Part shown: piece after piece, positions 1 through 9,690 of the stretch
How the letters are laid out: every line of letters starts with the position of its first letter
Position numbering within the stretch: the stretch's first letter is position 1
DNA from: Nitrospiraceae bacterium
GTDB lineage: Bacteria; Nitrospirota; Thermodesulfovibrionia; UBA6902
Assembly: GCA_020356065.1 (NCBI GenBank)
Contig: CP070632.1
Span: forward strand, 1,800,340 to 1,834,796
Reading direction: 5' to 3'
DNA: 34,457 nt
Made by a program: the position numbers and the translations under genes
The notes under the pieces: generated by a model
Seen by the model: the letters and a program-made list of their open reading frames with translations, nothing else
The model's database searches: none
What the model was told of the DNA's origin: nothing

Positions 1-504
1 CTCTTTCCCGGATTCTCATAGAGAAGCTTGTCTGATGCTGAAGAATATATCGTTAAGACTATATAAATCATTATCAAGGGAATAATTCGACTTATCAGCA
101 ATAATTTTAACATTTCTTCCAACAATAACGAAAATATATATATGTAACAATCATATCAAAGTTATGAATATTATATGCACGCACATGGTGAATTAATATT
201 TATATTTATTATTCAAGTGGTTGAAAAGACTACTGACAGACGTGATATAAATTGATGAGAAGGGAAAACGTCGCTCCTTCCATATGCTCTATCAGGTAAT
301 GCATTGTAATCCTCAAGAGATATTCGGCCTGAAATCATGTTTATCGTTCTGAAGCGATTGTATTTAGATCGTGTCTGCAGAATTAATAATTTATCAACAG
401 GTAGTGACATGAGAAGTTCACTAATTACCAATAAATCCATATAATATGTTTGTTATGAATATTCGCAGTGATGTATACATACAGGAAGAGCGCTGGACAA
501 GAAT
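1..504. other. AT-rich stretch, no recognised gene
   Basis: This leading stretch is AT-rich and stop-rich in most frames. I see no RNA gene, terminator or recognisable protein remnant in it. The only sizeable open frame is a 75-codon one on the minus strand (213-440), listed separately with low confidence. The promoter of the dehydrogenase starting at 505 must lie in the last hundred or so bases, but no clear -35/-10 pair stands out. Confidence 0.5.
213..440 (-). CDS. possible small hypothetical protein (75 aa)
   Basis: A 75-codon frame starting with ATG at 440. The product is soluble and has no signal peptide, membrane segment or motif I recognise. No Shine-Dalgarno sequence precedes the start, and the region is AT-rich enough to give such frames by chance. 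It runs divergently from the dehydrogenase at 505. It could be a genuine orphan, a decayed gene fragment or noise, and noise is slightly more likely. Confidence 0.2.
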   Translation of the reverse strand: MDLLVISELLMSLPVDKLLILQTRSKYNRFRTINMISGRISLEDYNALPDRAYGRSDVFPSHQFISRLSVVFSTT

Positions 505-1701
505 ATGCCAGTTTATAAGATAAAAGTTTTAAATAAAATAGCCCCTGAAGGACTTGAACTGCTCACACGTAACTATCTGGCTGATACAGACGTCCAGGAC
601 CCTGAAGGAATTCTGGTCCGGAGTGCAAACGTAGATACTGATGATTACCGGTCCCTGCTGGCAGTGGCCCGGGCAGGTGCCGGAGTTAATAATATTACGG
701 TGGAAAAGGCAACCGATAAGGGAATCTGTGTTTTCAATACCCCGGGAGCAAATGCAAATGCTGTTGCAGAACTGGTCTTTATCATGCTCGGGATCAGCGC
801 CAGAAATATTCATCTTGCTATCGATTTCTGCCGTGGTCTTACCGGTATGGATAACGATGAAGTCACGGCACAGGTGGAGTCCAGAAAATCCGAATTCCGG
901 GGATTTGAACTTGCAGGAAAGACTCTGGGCGTTCTCGGTCTTGGAAAAATAGGGGTACGTGTTGCAAACGGAGGGATACAGAGGCAGATGAATGTCATCG
1001 GTTTTGATCCTTTCCCTGCCATGGAGAACATTCACCAGCTCTCTCCTGAGGTACATCTGGCAAAAGGCTGGCGTGAAGTCTTAAGCCGCTCAAATGTTCT
1101 CAGTCTTCACATGCCATTCCATGACAAGCTTCACCACTTTATTAATGCCGATATACTGAAACGTCTTCCCAAAGGTGCGATGCTCATAAATTATGCCCGA
1201 GGCCCGCTCGTAGATGACGCAGCGGTCTTGCATGCTCTGGACAGTGAACAGCTCAGTTCCTATATCACTGATTTTCCCACTGCGAGCATGCTCCGTCATC
1301 CACGAGTTATATCATCGCCTCATCTTGGGGCCAGTACGGAAGAGTCTGAAGAGATGTGCGCCTGTATGGCGGTCCAGGAGCTTAAGGATTATCTTGAATA
1401 CGGGACCATTACAAACAGTGTTAATTTCCCCACGGTGGAATCAATTCCCTCAGACAGCGTCCACACCCGCCTGATCATGATCAATCGTGATGTACCGGGA
1501 ATGATAGGATTTGCTTCACAGAAAATCGGTGAGCACAACATCAATATTGCCAGTTATCTGAATGAAAGTAACGGTGTGATAGGATATAACATTATTGATC
1601 TTGAATCCCCCATTACCGGAAAAGTCATAAAAGAAATACAATCTCATAAGGATGTAATCCGGACACGGACTATTGATTTTGTAAACAGGAACGGGGACTA
1701 A
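505..1701 (+). CDS. serA: D-3-phosphoglycerate dehydrogenase-like 2-hydroxyacid dehydrogenase with ACT domain
   Basis: Short-form (398 aa) member of the D-isomer-specific 2-hydroxyacid dehydrogenase family. It is expected to oxidise 3-phosphoglycerate to 3-phosphohydroxypyruvate with NAD in the cytoplasm, the first step of serine synthesis. The substrate-binding half is followed by a Rossmann fold with GLGKIG at 145-150. Arg232 lies in YARGPLVDD and the catalytic-type His273 in PHLGAST. A C-terminal ACT domain (about 320-393) suggests serine feedback. The usual Asp-Val-Phe-x-x-Glu-Pro segment reads TDFPTASM here, so the canonical catalytic Glu is not at its expected place. A second, long-form serA lies at 28611, so this copy may be a paralogue with a different role. 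The start has no strong ribosome-binding site. Confidence 0.85.
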   Translation: MPVYKIKVLNKIAPEGLELLTRNYLADTDVQDPEGILVRSANVDTDDYRSLLAVARAGAGVNNITVEKATDKGICVFNTPGANANAVAELVFIMLGISARNIHLAIDFCRGLTGMDNDEVTAQVESRKSEFRGFELAGKTLGVLGLGKIGVRVANGGIQRQMNVIGFDPFPAMENIHQLSPEVHLAKGWREVLSRSNVLSLHMPFHDKLHHFINADILKRLPKGAMLINYARGPLVDDAAVLHALDSEQLSSYITDFPTASMLRHPRVISSPHLGASTEESEEMCACMAVQELKDYLEYGTITNSVNFPTVESIPSDSVHTRLIMINRDVPGMIGFASQKIGEHNINIASYLNESNGVIGYNIIDLESPITGKVIKEIQSHKDVIRTRTIDFVNRNGD

Positions 1702-1705
1702 AAAA

Positions 1706-1737
1706 GTTCAAACCGTTCAAATGTTCAGGAGTTCAAT
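1706..1737. repeat. octad repeat tract (GTTCAAAN-like)
   Basis: Four consecutive 8-nt units built on GTTCA (1706-1713, 1714-1721, 1722-1729, 1730-1737) begin five bases after the serA-like stop. They overlap the 3' end of the convergent cytochrome c'-like pseudogene. A similar tract lies at 25701. It belongs to the same class of periodic intergenic DNA as the heptad tracts elsewhere in the window. Confidence 0.6.
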
Positions 1738-2251
1738 CATAAATGACATAATATACCTCTTACCTTCCTTCTGCTTAAACCCCGGAAATCTCTCATCTGC
1801 AAATTTCAGATGACATTCAATGCAGGTACCGTTAAGCCTGTAAAATGAACTATTAACGGCTTCCGTATCCCTTTTTTTTGACGCACCAATCATATCTTCC
1901 GCCAGCAACTTATATTCCCGGTCAATTCTCAAATACTCAGCCGGTAACGATGTCAGGAAGTCATCCATCTCTGTCTTTGAAAGTTTGTTATATAATATAT
2001 CCGTTTGCCATGAAACGGGCAGTTTCAGCAATACTTTCCCAGTTTCCTGCCGGTATCGCTATTGACAGGTTTGTCATACCGTTCTGCACCGCATTCATTT
2101 CAGCAGAGAGAAGCCTCTGGAGTTTTTTTGAAAGCTCAAGGGAAGCCCTTTCAGCAGCATCCCCCTTCTCTGGAGAATCGCCATTAACAGCGCAGGTCAG
2201 AAAAATTAGAGATACAATTAAGGTAAACACAGAAACGATCAGTTTTCTCAT
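1717..2251 (-). pseudogene. frameshifted cytochrome c'-like monoheme protein
   Basis: Two overlapping frames make one protein. The first (2251 to 1988, 87 codons) starts with ATG after a strong AGGAGGG site. It has a signal peptide (residues 1-22) and helical sequence typical of cytochrome c' N-termini. The second (read from about 2010 to 1717) continues the helices and carries a heme c motif CIECH near the C-terminus, where cytochrome c' has it. The frames meet in an AT-rich run near 1990-2005, and skipping one base restores a protein of about 177 residues. As written, the translated product lacks the heme site. Causes could be a real mutation, a sequencing error in the AT run or, less likely, programmed +1 shifting. 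The intact protein would be a periplasmic c-type cytochrome. Confidence 0.75.
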
Positions 2252-2348
2252 CTCACGTCCCTCCTGATACTTTACACATCATAATAACTAGGATTACTTT
2301 TAACTGTCTGATTTGTGCTTATCTGTCATGCCAGATATTCTTTATCGG

Positions 2349-2418
2349 GCCTGCCTGCGGTAGGCAGGCATCCAAGTATTCTTTGGCACTGGATTCCCGA
2401 TTAAAAGACTTCGGGAAT
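2349..2418. repeat. REP-like double hairpin element
   Basis: Two inverted repeats lie close together between two minus-strand genes. GCCTGCCT (2349-2356) pairs with AGGCAGGC (2362-2369) across a 5-nt loop. ATTCCCGA (2393-2400) pairs with TCGGGAAT (2411-2418) across a 10-nt loop. There is no long T-run, so simple intrinsic termination is less likely than a dispersed palindromic or miniature element. Copy number cannot be judged from one window. Confidence 0.55.
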
Positions 2419-2431
2419 AACAACTTTAAAA

Positions 2432-2473
2432 TCAAACTTACCTCTTACTTCTCACTTCTATGTTCAAACCTCA
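2432..2473. repeat. heptad repeat tract at the xth 3' end
   Basis: Six 7-nt units in register. The clearest are TACCTCT, TACTTCT and CACTTCT at 2439-2459. The tract runs through the last three codons and stop of the exodeoxyribonuclease III gene. Its units match those of the dnaN-gyrB tract at 22671. Confidence 0.55.
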
Positions 2474-3234
2474 AACTCAGCCACTATCGGCGTATGATCA
2501 GACGGCTTTTCCCTGAGCCGCGGTTCCATATCAATCCATATATCAATTGACTTCCTTGCAAGAGGCTTCGTAGCCCAGATGTGATCAATTCGCCAGCCAA
2601 GGTTTCTTTTCACGCTGTTCTTTATCCTGTAATCCCAGAATGTATAATGCCCGGGACCGGGCTTATGTTTTCTGAATACATCTACGAAACCCCAATCCAT
2701 GATTTGTTTGACTGCAGCATGCTCATCAGGATGATATCCGACATGACCGTATAATTTCCCGGGATCATACACATCCGCAGGCTCAGGGGCAACATTAAAA
2801 TCACCTAACCATAACAGCGGCTTCCCCGGATCGTAATTTTTTTTAAGGAAAGTATGAAGCCTCTTAAACCAGTCAAGCTTTTCAACAAACTTTTCAGAAT
2901 CCGGATCAAAACCCTGGGGGACATATGAGTTGATAATCGGGATATTATGTACGGTAGCAGTAATAAGCCGGGACCCGTACGTCTCTTTTTTATCAAATCC
3001 GGTTCCCACATTGTCAAGCGGTATCCTGCTCAATATGGCTACGCCGTTATAGGACTTTTCCCCTTTAAAGGCCATGCTGTAGTTTATCTCCTGAAATGCC
3101 TTATACGGAACGTCCCTGTCCTGACATTTCAATTCCTGCAGGCAAAGGACGTCAGGTGATTCCTTTATTAACCAGTCAATGACTATGGATAGCCGGGCAC
3201 GAATTGAATTGACATTAAAACTCGCTATTTTCAT
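2464..3234 (-). CDS. xth: exodeoxyribonuclease III / AP endonuclease
   Basis: A 256-aa member of the exonuclease-endonuclease-phosphatase (ExoIII/APE1) family, the usual family length. It cleaves DNA 5' of abasic sites and removes 3' blocking groups in base-excision repair, using Mg2+. Visible active-site motifs are FNVNSIRAR (6-14), LQELK with metal ligand Glu34, NSYVPQG with Tyr104, LGDFN with Asp145 and Asn147, WRIDHIW (Asp217, His218) and the terminal SDHTP with the Asp246-His247 pair. All key residues are present, so it should be active. The gene starts with ATG at 3234 and is divergent from the cation exchanger at 3484. The last codons are part of a heptad-periodic tract. Confidence 0.95.
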   Translation of the reverse strand: MKIASFNVNSIRARLSIVIDWLIKESPDVLCLQELKCQDRDVPYKAFQEINYSMAFKGEKSYNGVAILSRIPLDNVGTGFDKKETYGSRLITATVHNIPIINSYVPQGFDPDSEKFVEKLDWFKRLHTFLKKNYDPGKPLLWLGDFNVAPEPADVYDPGKLYGHVGYHPDEHAAVKQIMDWGFVDVFRKHKPGPGHYTFWDYRIKNSVKRNLGWRIDHIWATKPLARKSIDIWIDMEPRLREKPSDHTPIVAEFEV

Positions 3235-3256
3235 ATTAAAAGTATCTTTAGTCTAC

Positions 3257-3284
3257 TCCCCCTCCCCCGCAAGGGGAGAGGGGA
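3257..3284. repeat. GC-rich stem-loop in the xth/exchanger divergent region
   Basis: CTCCCC (3262-3267) pairs with GGGGAG (3273-3278) around a CGCAA loop. TCCCC (3257-3261) pairs with GGGGA (3280-3284) after one bulged A. No T-run follows on either strand. The element stands out in AT-rich DNA and sits 23 bases upstream of the xth start, so it is either a dispersed palindrome or part of xth control. The rest of 3285-3483 is AT-rich and must contain the promoter of the gene at 3484. Confidence 0.5.
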
Positions 3285-3483
3285 TCTATAGGGAAAACTT
3301 TTATCCCCATACCAGACTAAGGGATTTAATAATATATTTTTTTAATCACACAATAAATTTTTTTCTGTATATTTTCTACTCGTCAAATTGACTACTTTGC
3401 CTGATTATGCAAATATGGTCCTATATTATAAAATCTCATTAAGTATACAATAATCTCAAGGGAACGAGAGGACTTACAATTTC

Positions 3484-4482
3484 ATGTTTTTATGGCTTGC
3501 ATTTATCATCTGTACTGCAGTAATTATCTACTCAGGCTCCCGACTCTCCAGATATGGAGACATAATAGCAGAAAAAACCGGACTGGGAGGAACTTGGGTC
3601 GGTCTCATCATGTTAGCGTCCATAACTTCATTACCCGAACTCATAACCGGATTAAGCTCTGTACTTGTGGTCAATGTTCCCAATATCGCAATCGGTGACA
3701 TACTGGGGAGTTGTGTATTTAATTTACTCATATATGCTGCCCTGGATGTCATTTACCGTCCTGTTCCCCTTTCAACCAAGGCAGATCAGGGCAATATCCT
3801 TTCAGCGGGTTCAGGCATCCTGCTCCTGTGTGTTGTAGCCATGAGTTTTGTGTTAGGTGAACATGCCGGTTCCCTGGGATGGATCGGAATGTACAGCATT
3901 GTTATCTGTGGAATATATTTAGCGGCAATCAGACTGGTATTTTTTTATGAGAAGAGGCAGATCTCTCTCTATATGAAGGACAGAGCTATCGAATTGAAAT
4001 ACAGGGATGTCTCCATGAAGACCGCTCTGCTGAATTACTGCATAAATGGATTAATCATCGTTGCTGCTGCTGTATTTCTGCCAAAGATAGGGGAAGGACT
4101 TGCCGTGAGTACCGGACTCGGCAAGACATTCGTTGGCAATATATTTATCGCCTTATCAACGTCCCTTCCGGAAGTTGTTGTATCAGTATCGGCAGTAAAG
4201 ATAAATGCCCTGAATCTTGCAATTGGTAATCTGTTGGGGAGTAATCTTTTTAATCTGTTCATTCTGGTCATCGATGATGTTTTCTTTATTCAGGGCCCTA
4301 TTCTTTCCCATGTCGAAAAAATTCATATTATTCCTGCCCTGTCTGCAATCACCATGACTGCACTGGTCATTATCGGCCTTATGTACCGGGCAAGTAAAAA
4401 GTCATTTGTTCTTGCATGGGATGCCCTGGGAATCATGTGTGTGTACATTCTGAATCTCGTGGCGCTGTATCTTCTCAAGTAA
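3484..4482 (+). CDS. Ca2+/Na+ antiporter, CaCA family (YrbG-like)
   Basis: A 332-aa polytopic inner-membrane protein with the internal duplication of calcium/cation antiporters. Alpha-1 covers residues 33-80 (GLGGTWVG, then ITSLPEL with ion-binding Glu52, then GDILGSCVFN). Alpha-2 covers 211-257 (GLGKTFVG, then STSLPE with Glu230, then GNLLGSNLFN). About ten hydrophobic segments flank a short cytoplasmic loop near 155-180. It should exchange Ca2+ (or another cation) for Na+ or H+; the exact ions cannot be read from sequence. The start at 3484 lies after GAGAGGA, which is rather distant. The gene converges on the helicase gene, with only six bases between their stops. Confidence 0.88.
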   Translation: MFLWLAFIICTAVIIYSGSRLSRYGDIIAEKTGLGGTWVGLIMLASITSLPELITGLSSVLVVNVPNIAIGDILGSCVFNLLIYAALDVIYRPVPLSTKADQGNILSAGSGILLLCVVAMSFVLGEHAGSLGWIGMYSIVICGIYLAAIRLVFFYEKRQISLYMKDRAIELKYRDVSMKTALLNYCINGLIIVAAAVFLPKIGEGLAVSTGLGKTFVGNIFIALSTSLPEVVVSVSAVKINALNLAIGNLLGSNLFNLFILVIDDVFFIQGPILSHVEKIHIIPALSAITMTALVIIGLMYRASKKSFVLAWDALGIMCVYILNLVALYLLK

Positions 4483-4488
4483 TCCTGT

Positions 4489-6465
4489 CTACTCTTCTAT
4501 TTCCCATTTTTCATACGAATCTTCCTGCAGTTCCTGGATAAAAATTGAGGGCCGTTTGACAATAGCCCCGTCATACCACCTGTTGTCCATCACAGGATAG
4601 CACAGGTAAAGTTCATCCTTTGCCCTGGTCAGGCCAACATAAAAAACCCTCCGCTCCTCTTCTTCTTTTTCAGGATCTCCCAGAGACCGTGCAGAAGGCA
4701 TGCTGCCGTCAGCAAGACCAATAATAAAAACCCTAGACCACTCAAGCCCCTTGGCCCTGTGTATTGTTGACAGCACAATGGTATCGCCCTTTTCATCAGG
4801 TTCGACGATGTCTTCTGACTGCACATTACTGAGAAGAGCGAGGTCACTGAGAAACTCCCGTGTTGAACTGAAGTTATTGGAGTAATTCGAGAGCTGTTCT
4901 ATGTCCTCTTTTCTGTCCTCGTAATTTTCGAAATTCCCCTGAAGGTATGCGTCATATCCATTGTTGAGTAACTGCCTGATTGAATCAGCAGGACTGTTCA
5001 GCACCCCCTCCTCTTCGAGCCCCTCAAAATTATTACGGAACATCTCCCAGTTTTCTCTCCCCCTTTTTGGAACCCTTTTCAGAATCTCTCCTGACATGAC
5101 CGTTTCAAGGGGATGTTCCTTTTCACTGATAGCCTTCCAGATATTTCTGGCGGTAACATTTCCAATGCCGGGAGTAAGTTTGAGTATTCTTGTCCATGAT
5201 ATTTCATCCATGGGATTAAGGATGGCCCGCAGATATGAGACAATGTCCTTTATATGGGCCTGTTCAAAGAAACGCAGACCTGACCTTACTTCATACGGTA
5301 TCCTCCTCCTGGTCAGTTCCATCTGCAGGTCCATTGACTGGTAATGCGATCTGTAAAGCACGGCAATCTCCTGCATGGGAACACCCTCATCCAAAAGATC
5401 AAGAATCCTCTGACAGATAAACTCTGCCTGCTGCGACAGGTTTTTCAAAGGCACCAGGGCAGGAGACGGGCCTGTCCTGTTTGTTGAATGCAGCTCTTTG
5501 GGGAACTGTCTTGAGTTATGGGCAATACTTGCATTCGCAACATACAGGATTTCATCCGTGCTCCTGTAATTCGTGGTCAATGTATATACAGTTGTGTCAG
5601 GATATCTATCGGGAAACTCAATGATGTTGTCAAAACAGGCACCCCTGAATGAATAGATGGCCTGGGAATCATCTCCCACAACCATCAGGTTCTTATGTTG
5701 CATTGCCATAAGATCAACGATTTCAGCCTGTATCCTGTTTGTGTCCTGGTATTCGTCAACAAGCACATGAAGAAATCTCTGAGAAAGTTTTTCTCTTATC
5801 TCAGGGACATCCAGAAGTATTTTCTTCCATAAAAAGAGGAGATCATCAAAGTCTGCAAGATTCATCTCCTTTTTCTTTGCGTCATACCTTACCTTAACAT
5901 GCTCTATCTCCTCTGCGTACATCATAAGATGAGAATGGTTCTCTGCAATTTCATCTGTCACCGGACGTTCTGTTCCTACTGAATGACTTATGGCATCCAT
6001 AAGCACATTGCCTTTTGGAAACATTTTGTCCTTTCTCAGTTTCAGTTCCGCTACACAGGACTCGATCAGCGCTTTTGAATCCTCACGATCAAGAATCGTA
6101 AAGTTTGAATTCAGGTCAATCGCACTGCCGTATCTCCGTAGGACCATATTGCCGATATGGTGAAATGTCCCGCCCCATACCCTGCGCGACTCCCCTTTTA
6201 TGAGGTGCTCAACCCTGTGCAGCATTTCCCTTGCCGCCTTATTGGTAAAGGTAAGAAGCATAATCCTTGACGGGTCTATCCCCTTGTCAATAAGATATGC
6301 CACCCTGTAGGTTACTACCCGTGTTTTTCCGGATCCGGCACCTGCGATGACCAGGGCAGCCCCGTCTCCTGATGTAACTGCAGCAAGCTGCTCAGCATTG
6401 AGATGAGCTGCATAGTCTATAGAGGGCTTGAATGAGAAAGTTGTTTTTAGGTGGTATTTTTTCAT
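4489..6465 (-). CDS. uvrD: ATP-dependent DNA helicase, UvrD/PcrA/Rep type
   Basis: A 658-aa superfamily 1A 3'-5' helicase, slightly shorter than typical UvrD (about 720). Motifs appear in order: Q-motif region (LNAEQ, 22-26), Walker A AGAGSGKT (41-48), TFTNKAA (72-78), Walker B DEYQDTN (237-243), motif III GDDSQAIYSFRGA (264-276), motif IV NYRST (299-303), then LSTIHRAKGLEW and VGLTRAKDELYL near the C-terminus. It would unwind DNA in excision and mismatch repair or clear replication forks. The C-terminal extension that binds RNA polymerase or UvrB in UvrD/PcrA is short, so rep or pcrA would be equally fair names. It is divergent from serS, with 92 bases for both promoters. Confidence 0.9.
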   Translation of the reverse strand: MKKYHLKTTFSFKPSIDYAAHLNAEQLAAVTSGDGAALVIAGAGSGKTRVVTYRVAYLIDKGIDPSRIMLLTFTNKAAREMLHRVEHLIKGESRRVWGGTFHHIGNMVLRRYGSAIDLNSNFTILDREDSKALIESCVAELKLRKDKMFPKGNVLMDAISHSVGTERPVTDEIAENHSHLMMYAEEIEHVKVRYDAKKKEMNLADFDDLLFLWKKILLDVPEIREKLSQRFLHVLVDEYQDTNRIQAEIVDLMAMQHKNLMVVGDDSQAIYSFRGACFDNIIEFPDRYPDTTVYTLTTNYRSTDEILYVANASIAHNSRQFPKELHSTNRTGPSPALVPLKNLSQQAEFICQRILDLLDEGVPMQEIAVLYRSHYQSMDLQMELTRRRIPYEVRSGLRFFEQAHIKDIVSYLRAILNPMDEISWTRILKLTPGIGNVTARNIWKAISEKEHPLETVMSGEILKRVPKRGRENWEMFRNNFEGLEEEGVLNSPADSIRQLLNNGYDAYLQGNFENYEDRKEDIEQLSNYSNNFSSTREFLSDLALLSNVQSEDIVEPDEKGDTIVLSTIHRAKGLEWSRVFIIGLADGSMPSARSLGDPEKEEEERRVFYVGLTRAKDELYLCYPVMDNRWYDGAIVKRPSIFIQELQEDSYEKWEIEE

Positions 6466-6551
6466 ATGTTACAGGTGCACTTTCACAGCAAGGTGTTGTA
6501 TTATATCAGATTAAATCCATTGAAAATTTCTTGTTGATGTGTTAATTCTAA

Positions 6552-7844
<1,293 letters not shown>

Positions 7845-7935
7845 CTGCCTGATGTATATAGTTTTATCTGAAGTGTTCTTGTTTTAAAAACTGGTTCTCT
7901 TCACGTTTAATTCACAATATTTATATATTGTACAT

Positions 7936-8021
7936 GGAGGAGTGGCCGAGTGGACGAAGGCGACGGTCTTGAAAACCGTAGATCGAAAGATCCGTGGGTT
8001 CGAATCCTACCTCCTCCGCCA
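7936..8021 (+). tRNA. tRNA-Ser (UGA)
   Basis: An 86-nt cloverleaf with acceptor arms GGAGGAG (7936-7942) and CTCCTCC (8011-8017), discriminator G and encoded CCA (8019-8021). The anticodon stem ACGGT/ACCGT encloses a loop with TGA at 7970-7972. The long variable arm (GATC, GAAA loop, GATC) is the class II hallmark of tRNA-Ser. TTCGAAT in the T loop is present. It lies directly downstream of the gene for its own synthetase. Confidence 0.97.
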
Positions 8022-8114
8022 CTGTTGTTTTTAATATGAGTTTGACTTGGCTTTTCTTTGTCTAACGGCTCATCACGAGCAGATTAAATTTAATAAGAGA
8101 AAGGAGGTGTAAAA

Positions 8115-8702
8115 GTGAAAAAATTTTTAATTGGTTTTATCGCGATTGCATTTGTAGCTGCATTGTTCGGTTTGACCGCTGTGAATGCTGAAGCTGCAGA
8201 GTATATCGGAGCAAAAAAGTGCAAGGCATGCCACATCAAGCAGTACAAGTCATGGGAACAGACTACCATGGCAGGCAGTTTTGAAAACCTGAAGGCAGGT
8301 GTGAAGGTGGCAGAGAAAAAGGCCGCAGGTATTGAGGACAAGGACTACACACATGACGCCGGCTGTCTTAAATGCCACACAACCGGTTACGGAAAACCCG
8401 GAGGGTTCACAAGCATTGAAGAGACACCGGAACTCGCAGGCGTTCAGTGTGAAAGCTGTCATGGACCCGGCAGTGTGTATAAAACAACCATGAAGACTAT
8501 CCAGAAAGAGAAAAAACCATACAAGTCCGAAGATCTGAAAGCAGAAGGGCTGATCATCCCCTCTGAAGATGAGGCGGGTTGTCTGGTATGCCATGGCGGC
8601 GACAGTCCCTTTACTGAGAAAGTTGACGCAAAGTACAAATGGGTTTTCAAGGAGAGACTCGAAAAAACACACGAGCACTTTCCTCTGAAATATAAGCAGT
8701 AA
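8115..8702 (+). CDS. periplasmic tetraheme cytochrome c (cytochrome c554-like), copy 1
   Basis: A 195-aa exported protein with a signal peptide (1-28, cleavage near NAEAA) and four CxxCH heme c motifs: CKACH (36-40), CLKCH (84-88), CESCH (112-116) and CLVCH (156-160). The pattern, with YIGAKKCKACH and a Gly-rich TTGYGKPGGF after heme 2, matches the cytochrome c554/multiheme family. It should carry electrons in the periplasm; the partner is not visible here. Extra histidines near the C-terminus (THEHFP) are candidate distal heme ligands. It starts with GTG at 8115 after a perfect AGGAGGT site. It has its own terminator, and a close paralogue follows. An isolated bc1 or hydroxylamine oxidase partner gene is absent from the window. 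Confidence 0.9.
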   Translation: MKKFLIGFIAIAFVAALFGLTAVNAEAAEYIGAKKCKACHIKQYKSWEQTTMAGSFENLKAGVKVAEKKAAGIEDKDYTHDAGCLKCHTTGYGKPGGFTSIEETPELAGVQCESCHGPGSVYKTTMKTIQKEKKPYKSEDLKAEGLIIPSEDEAGCLVCHGGDSPFTEKVDAKYKWVFKERLEKTHEHFPLKYKQ

Positions 8703-8725
8703 ATTTTTATAAGTATAACCATAAG

Positions 8726-8754
8726 AAGGAGCCTGGTATAGGCTCCTTTTTTTT
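8726..8754 (+). terminator. intrinsic terminator after cytochrome copy 1
   Basis: AAGGAGCC (8726-8733) pairs with GGCTCCTT (8741-8748) across a 7-nt loop, followed by an uninterrupted T-run to 8754. It separates the two cytochrome genes into independent transcripts or attenuates the second. Confidence 0.88.
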
Positions 8755-8816
8755 ATACTATGTTTCAGCGCAGGTATGAGAAAATATATAATTAATAAAA
8801 TGCGGAGGGAGAAAAA

Positions 8817-9395
8817 TTGAACAAATTTTTTACTGATGTACTTACTGCCACGTTCATGGCATTAATTTCAGTTGTTATTGTTGCGGATGTCAACGCAGCT
8901 GATTACATCGGTGCAAAAAAGTGCAAGGCATGCCATATCAGGCAGTATAAGGCATGGGAAAAGACTTCCATGTCAGACAGCTTTGAACATCTGAAAGCGG
9001 GCTCAAAGGAAAAAGAGAAGAAAAAGGCAGGTCTGGACCCCGGCAAAGATTATACTGCTGATCCTGGATGCCTGATATGCCACACAACAGGATATGGAAA
9101 ACCCGGAGGCTTTACGAACATAGAAGAGACTCCGAACTTGACCGGTGTTCAGTGTGAAAGCTGTCATGGACCGGGAGGCCAATACGTCAAGATAATGAAA
9201 AAGAACAAAAAATACAGGATTGAAGATGTCAGGGCTTCCGGACTTATCATACCCTCGGAAGATGAGAAGGGCTGCATGGAATGTCACGGTTCAGACAGTC
9301 CTTTTACAGAAGAAATTGATGCCCGGTACAAATGGGATTTCAGGGACAGACTTGAGAGAACCCATAAACATTTTCCTCTAAAATTCAAACATTAA
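8817..9395 (+). CDS. periplasmic tetraheme cytochrome c (cytochrome c554-like), copy 2
   Basis: A 192-aa paralogue of the preceding gene, with signal peptide (1-27) and four heme motifs CKACH, CLICH, CESCH and CMECH in the same spacing. From DYIGAKKC onward most residues match copy 1, including PGGF, IEETP, GLIIPSEDE and the terminal HFPLKF. The main differences are in the signal peptide and the Lys-rich stretches. It starts with TTG at 8817 after GGAGGGAG; no better start fits the signal peptide. The pair is a recent-looking tandem duplication with separate promoters, which suggests different expression conditions or a dosage effect. Confidence 0.9.
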   Translation: MNKFFTDVLTATFMALISVVIVADVNAADYIGAKKCKACHIRQYKAWEKTSMSDSFEHLKAGSKEKEKKKAGLDPGKDYTADPGCLICHTTGYGKPGGFTNIEETPNLTGVQCESCHGPGGQYVKIMKKNKKYRIEDVRASGLIIPSEDEKGCMECHGSDSPFTEEIDARYKWDFRDRLERTHKHFPLKFKH

Positions 9396-9690
9396 TTTTT
9401 TTAATAATCAATATGTTAGATGTAGAAAAGCGACCGGAATGTACATCAATTGATGCTAGGTTGCGCACATATATGCATTTATATTTCTAATAATCTTATT
9501 AACATCATAGACTTGACAATCACTTCATTTCCTATTAAATTACCGATAATATAATCAAGATTCAGATTTTCGTTTGTCTCATATAATCTATCAATTAGCA
9601 TTATTATAGTTAAATTTTTTATCGTAACCTTGTTTACGATAGATAACACTAATTCCTCGACATTGTCGGGAAAAACGAAAGGAGGATAAC
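9396..9690. other. AT-rich intergenic region
   Basis: About 295 bases without a supported gene. A minus-strand open frame (9724-9479) runs through it but overlaps the start of the exported protein at 9691 and has no ribosome-binding site, so I treat it as chance. The last 20 bases carry the strong AAAGGAGGA site of the next gene. A small palindrome CGACATTGTCG lies near 9657-9667 and could be an operator. Confidence 0.5.

Noticed and set aside
529-1056. 175-codon minus-strand frame inside the first serA-like gene
   Set aside because: It is fully overlapped by the dehydrogenase frame with its NAD motif, and shows no start signal.
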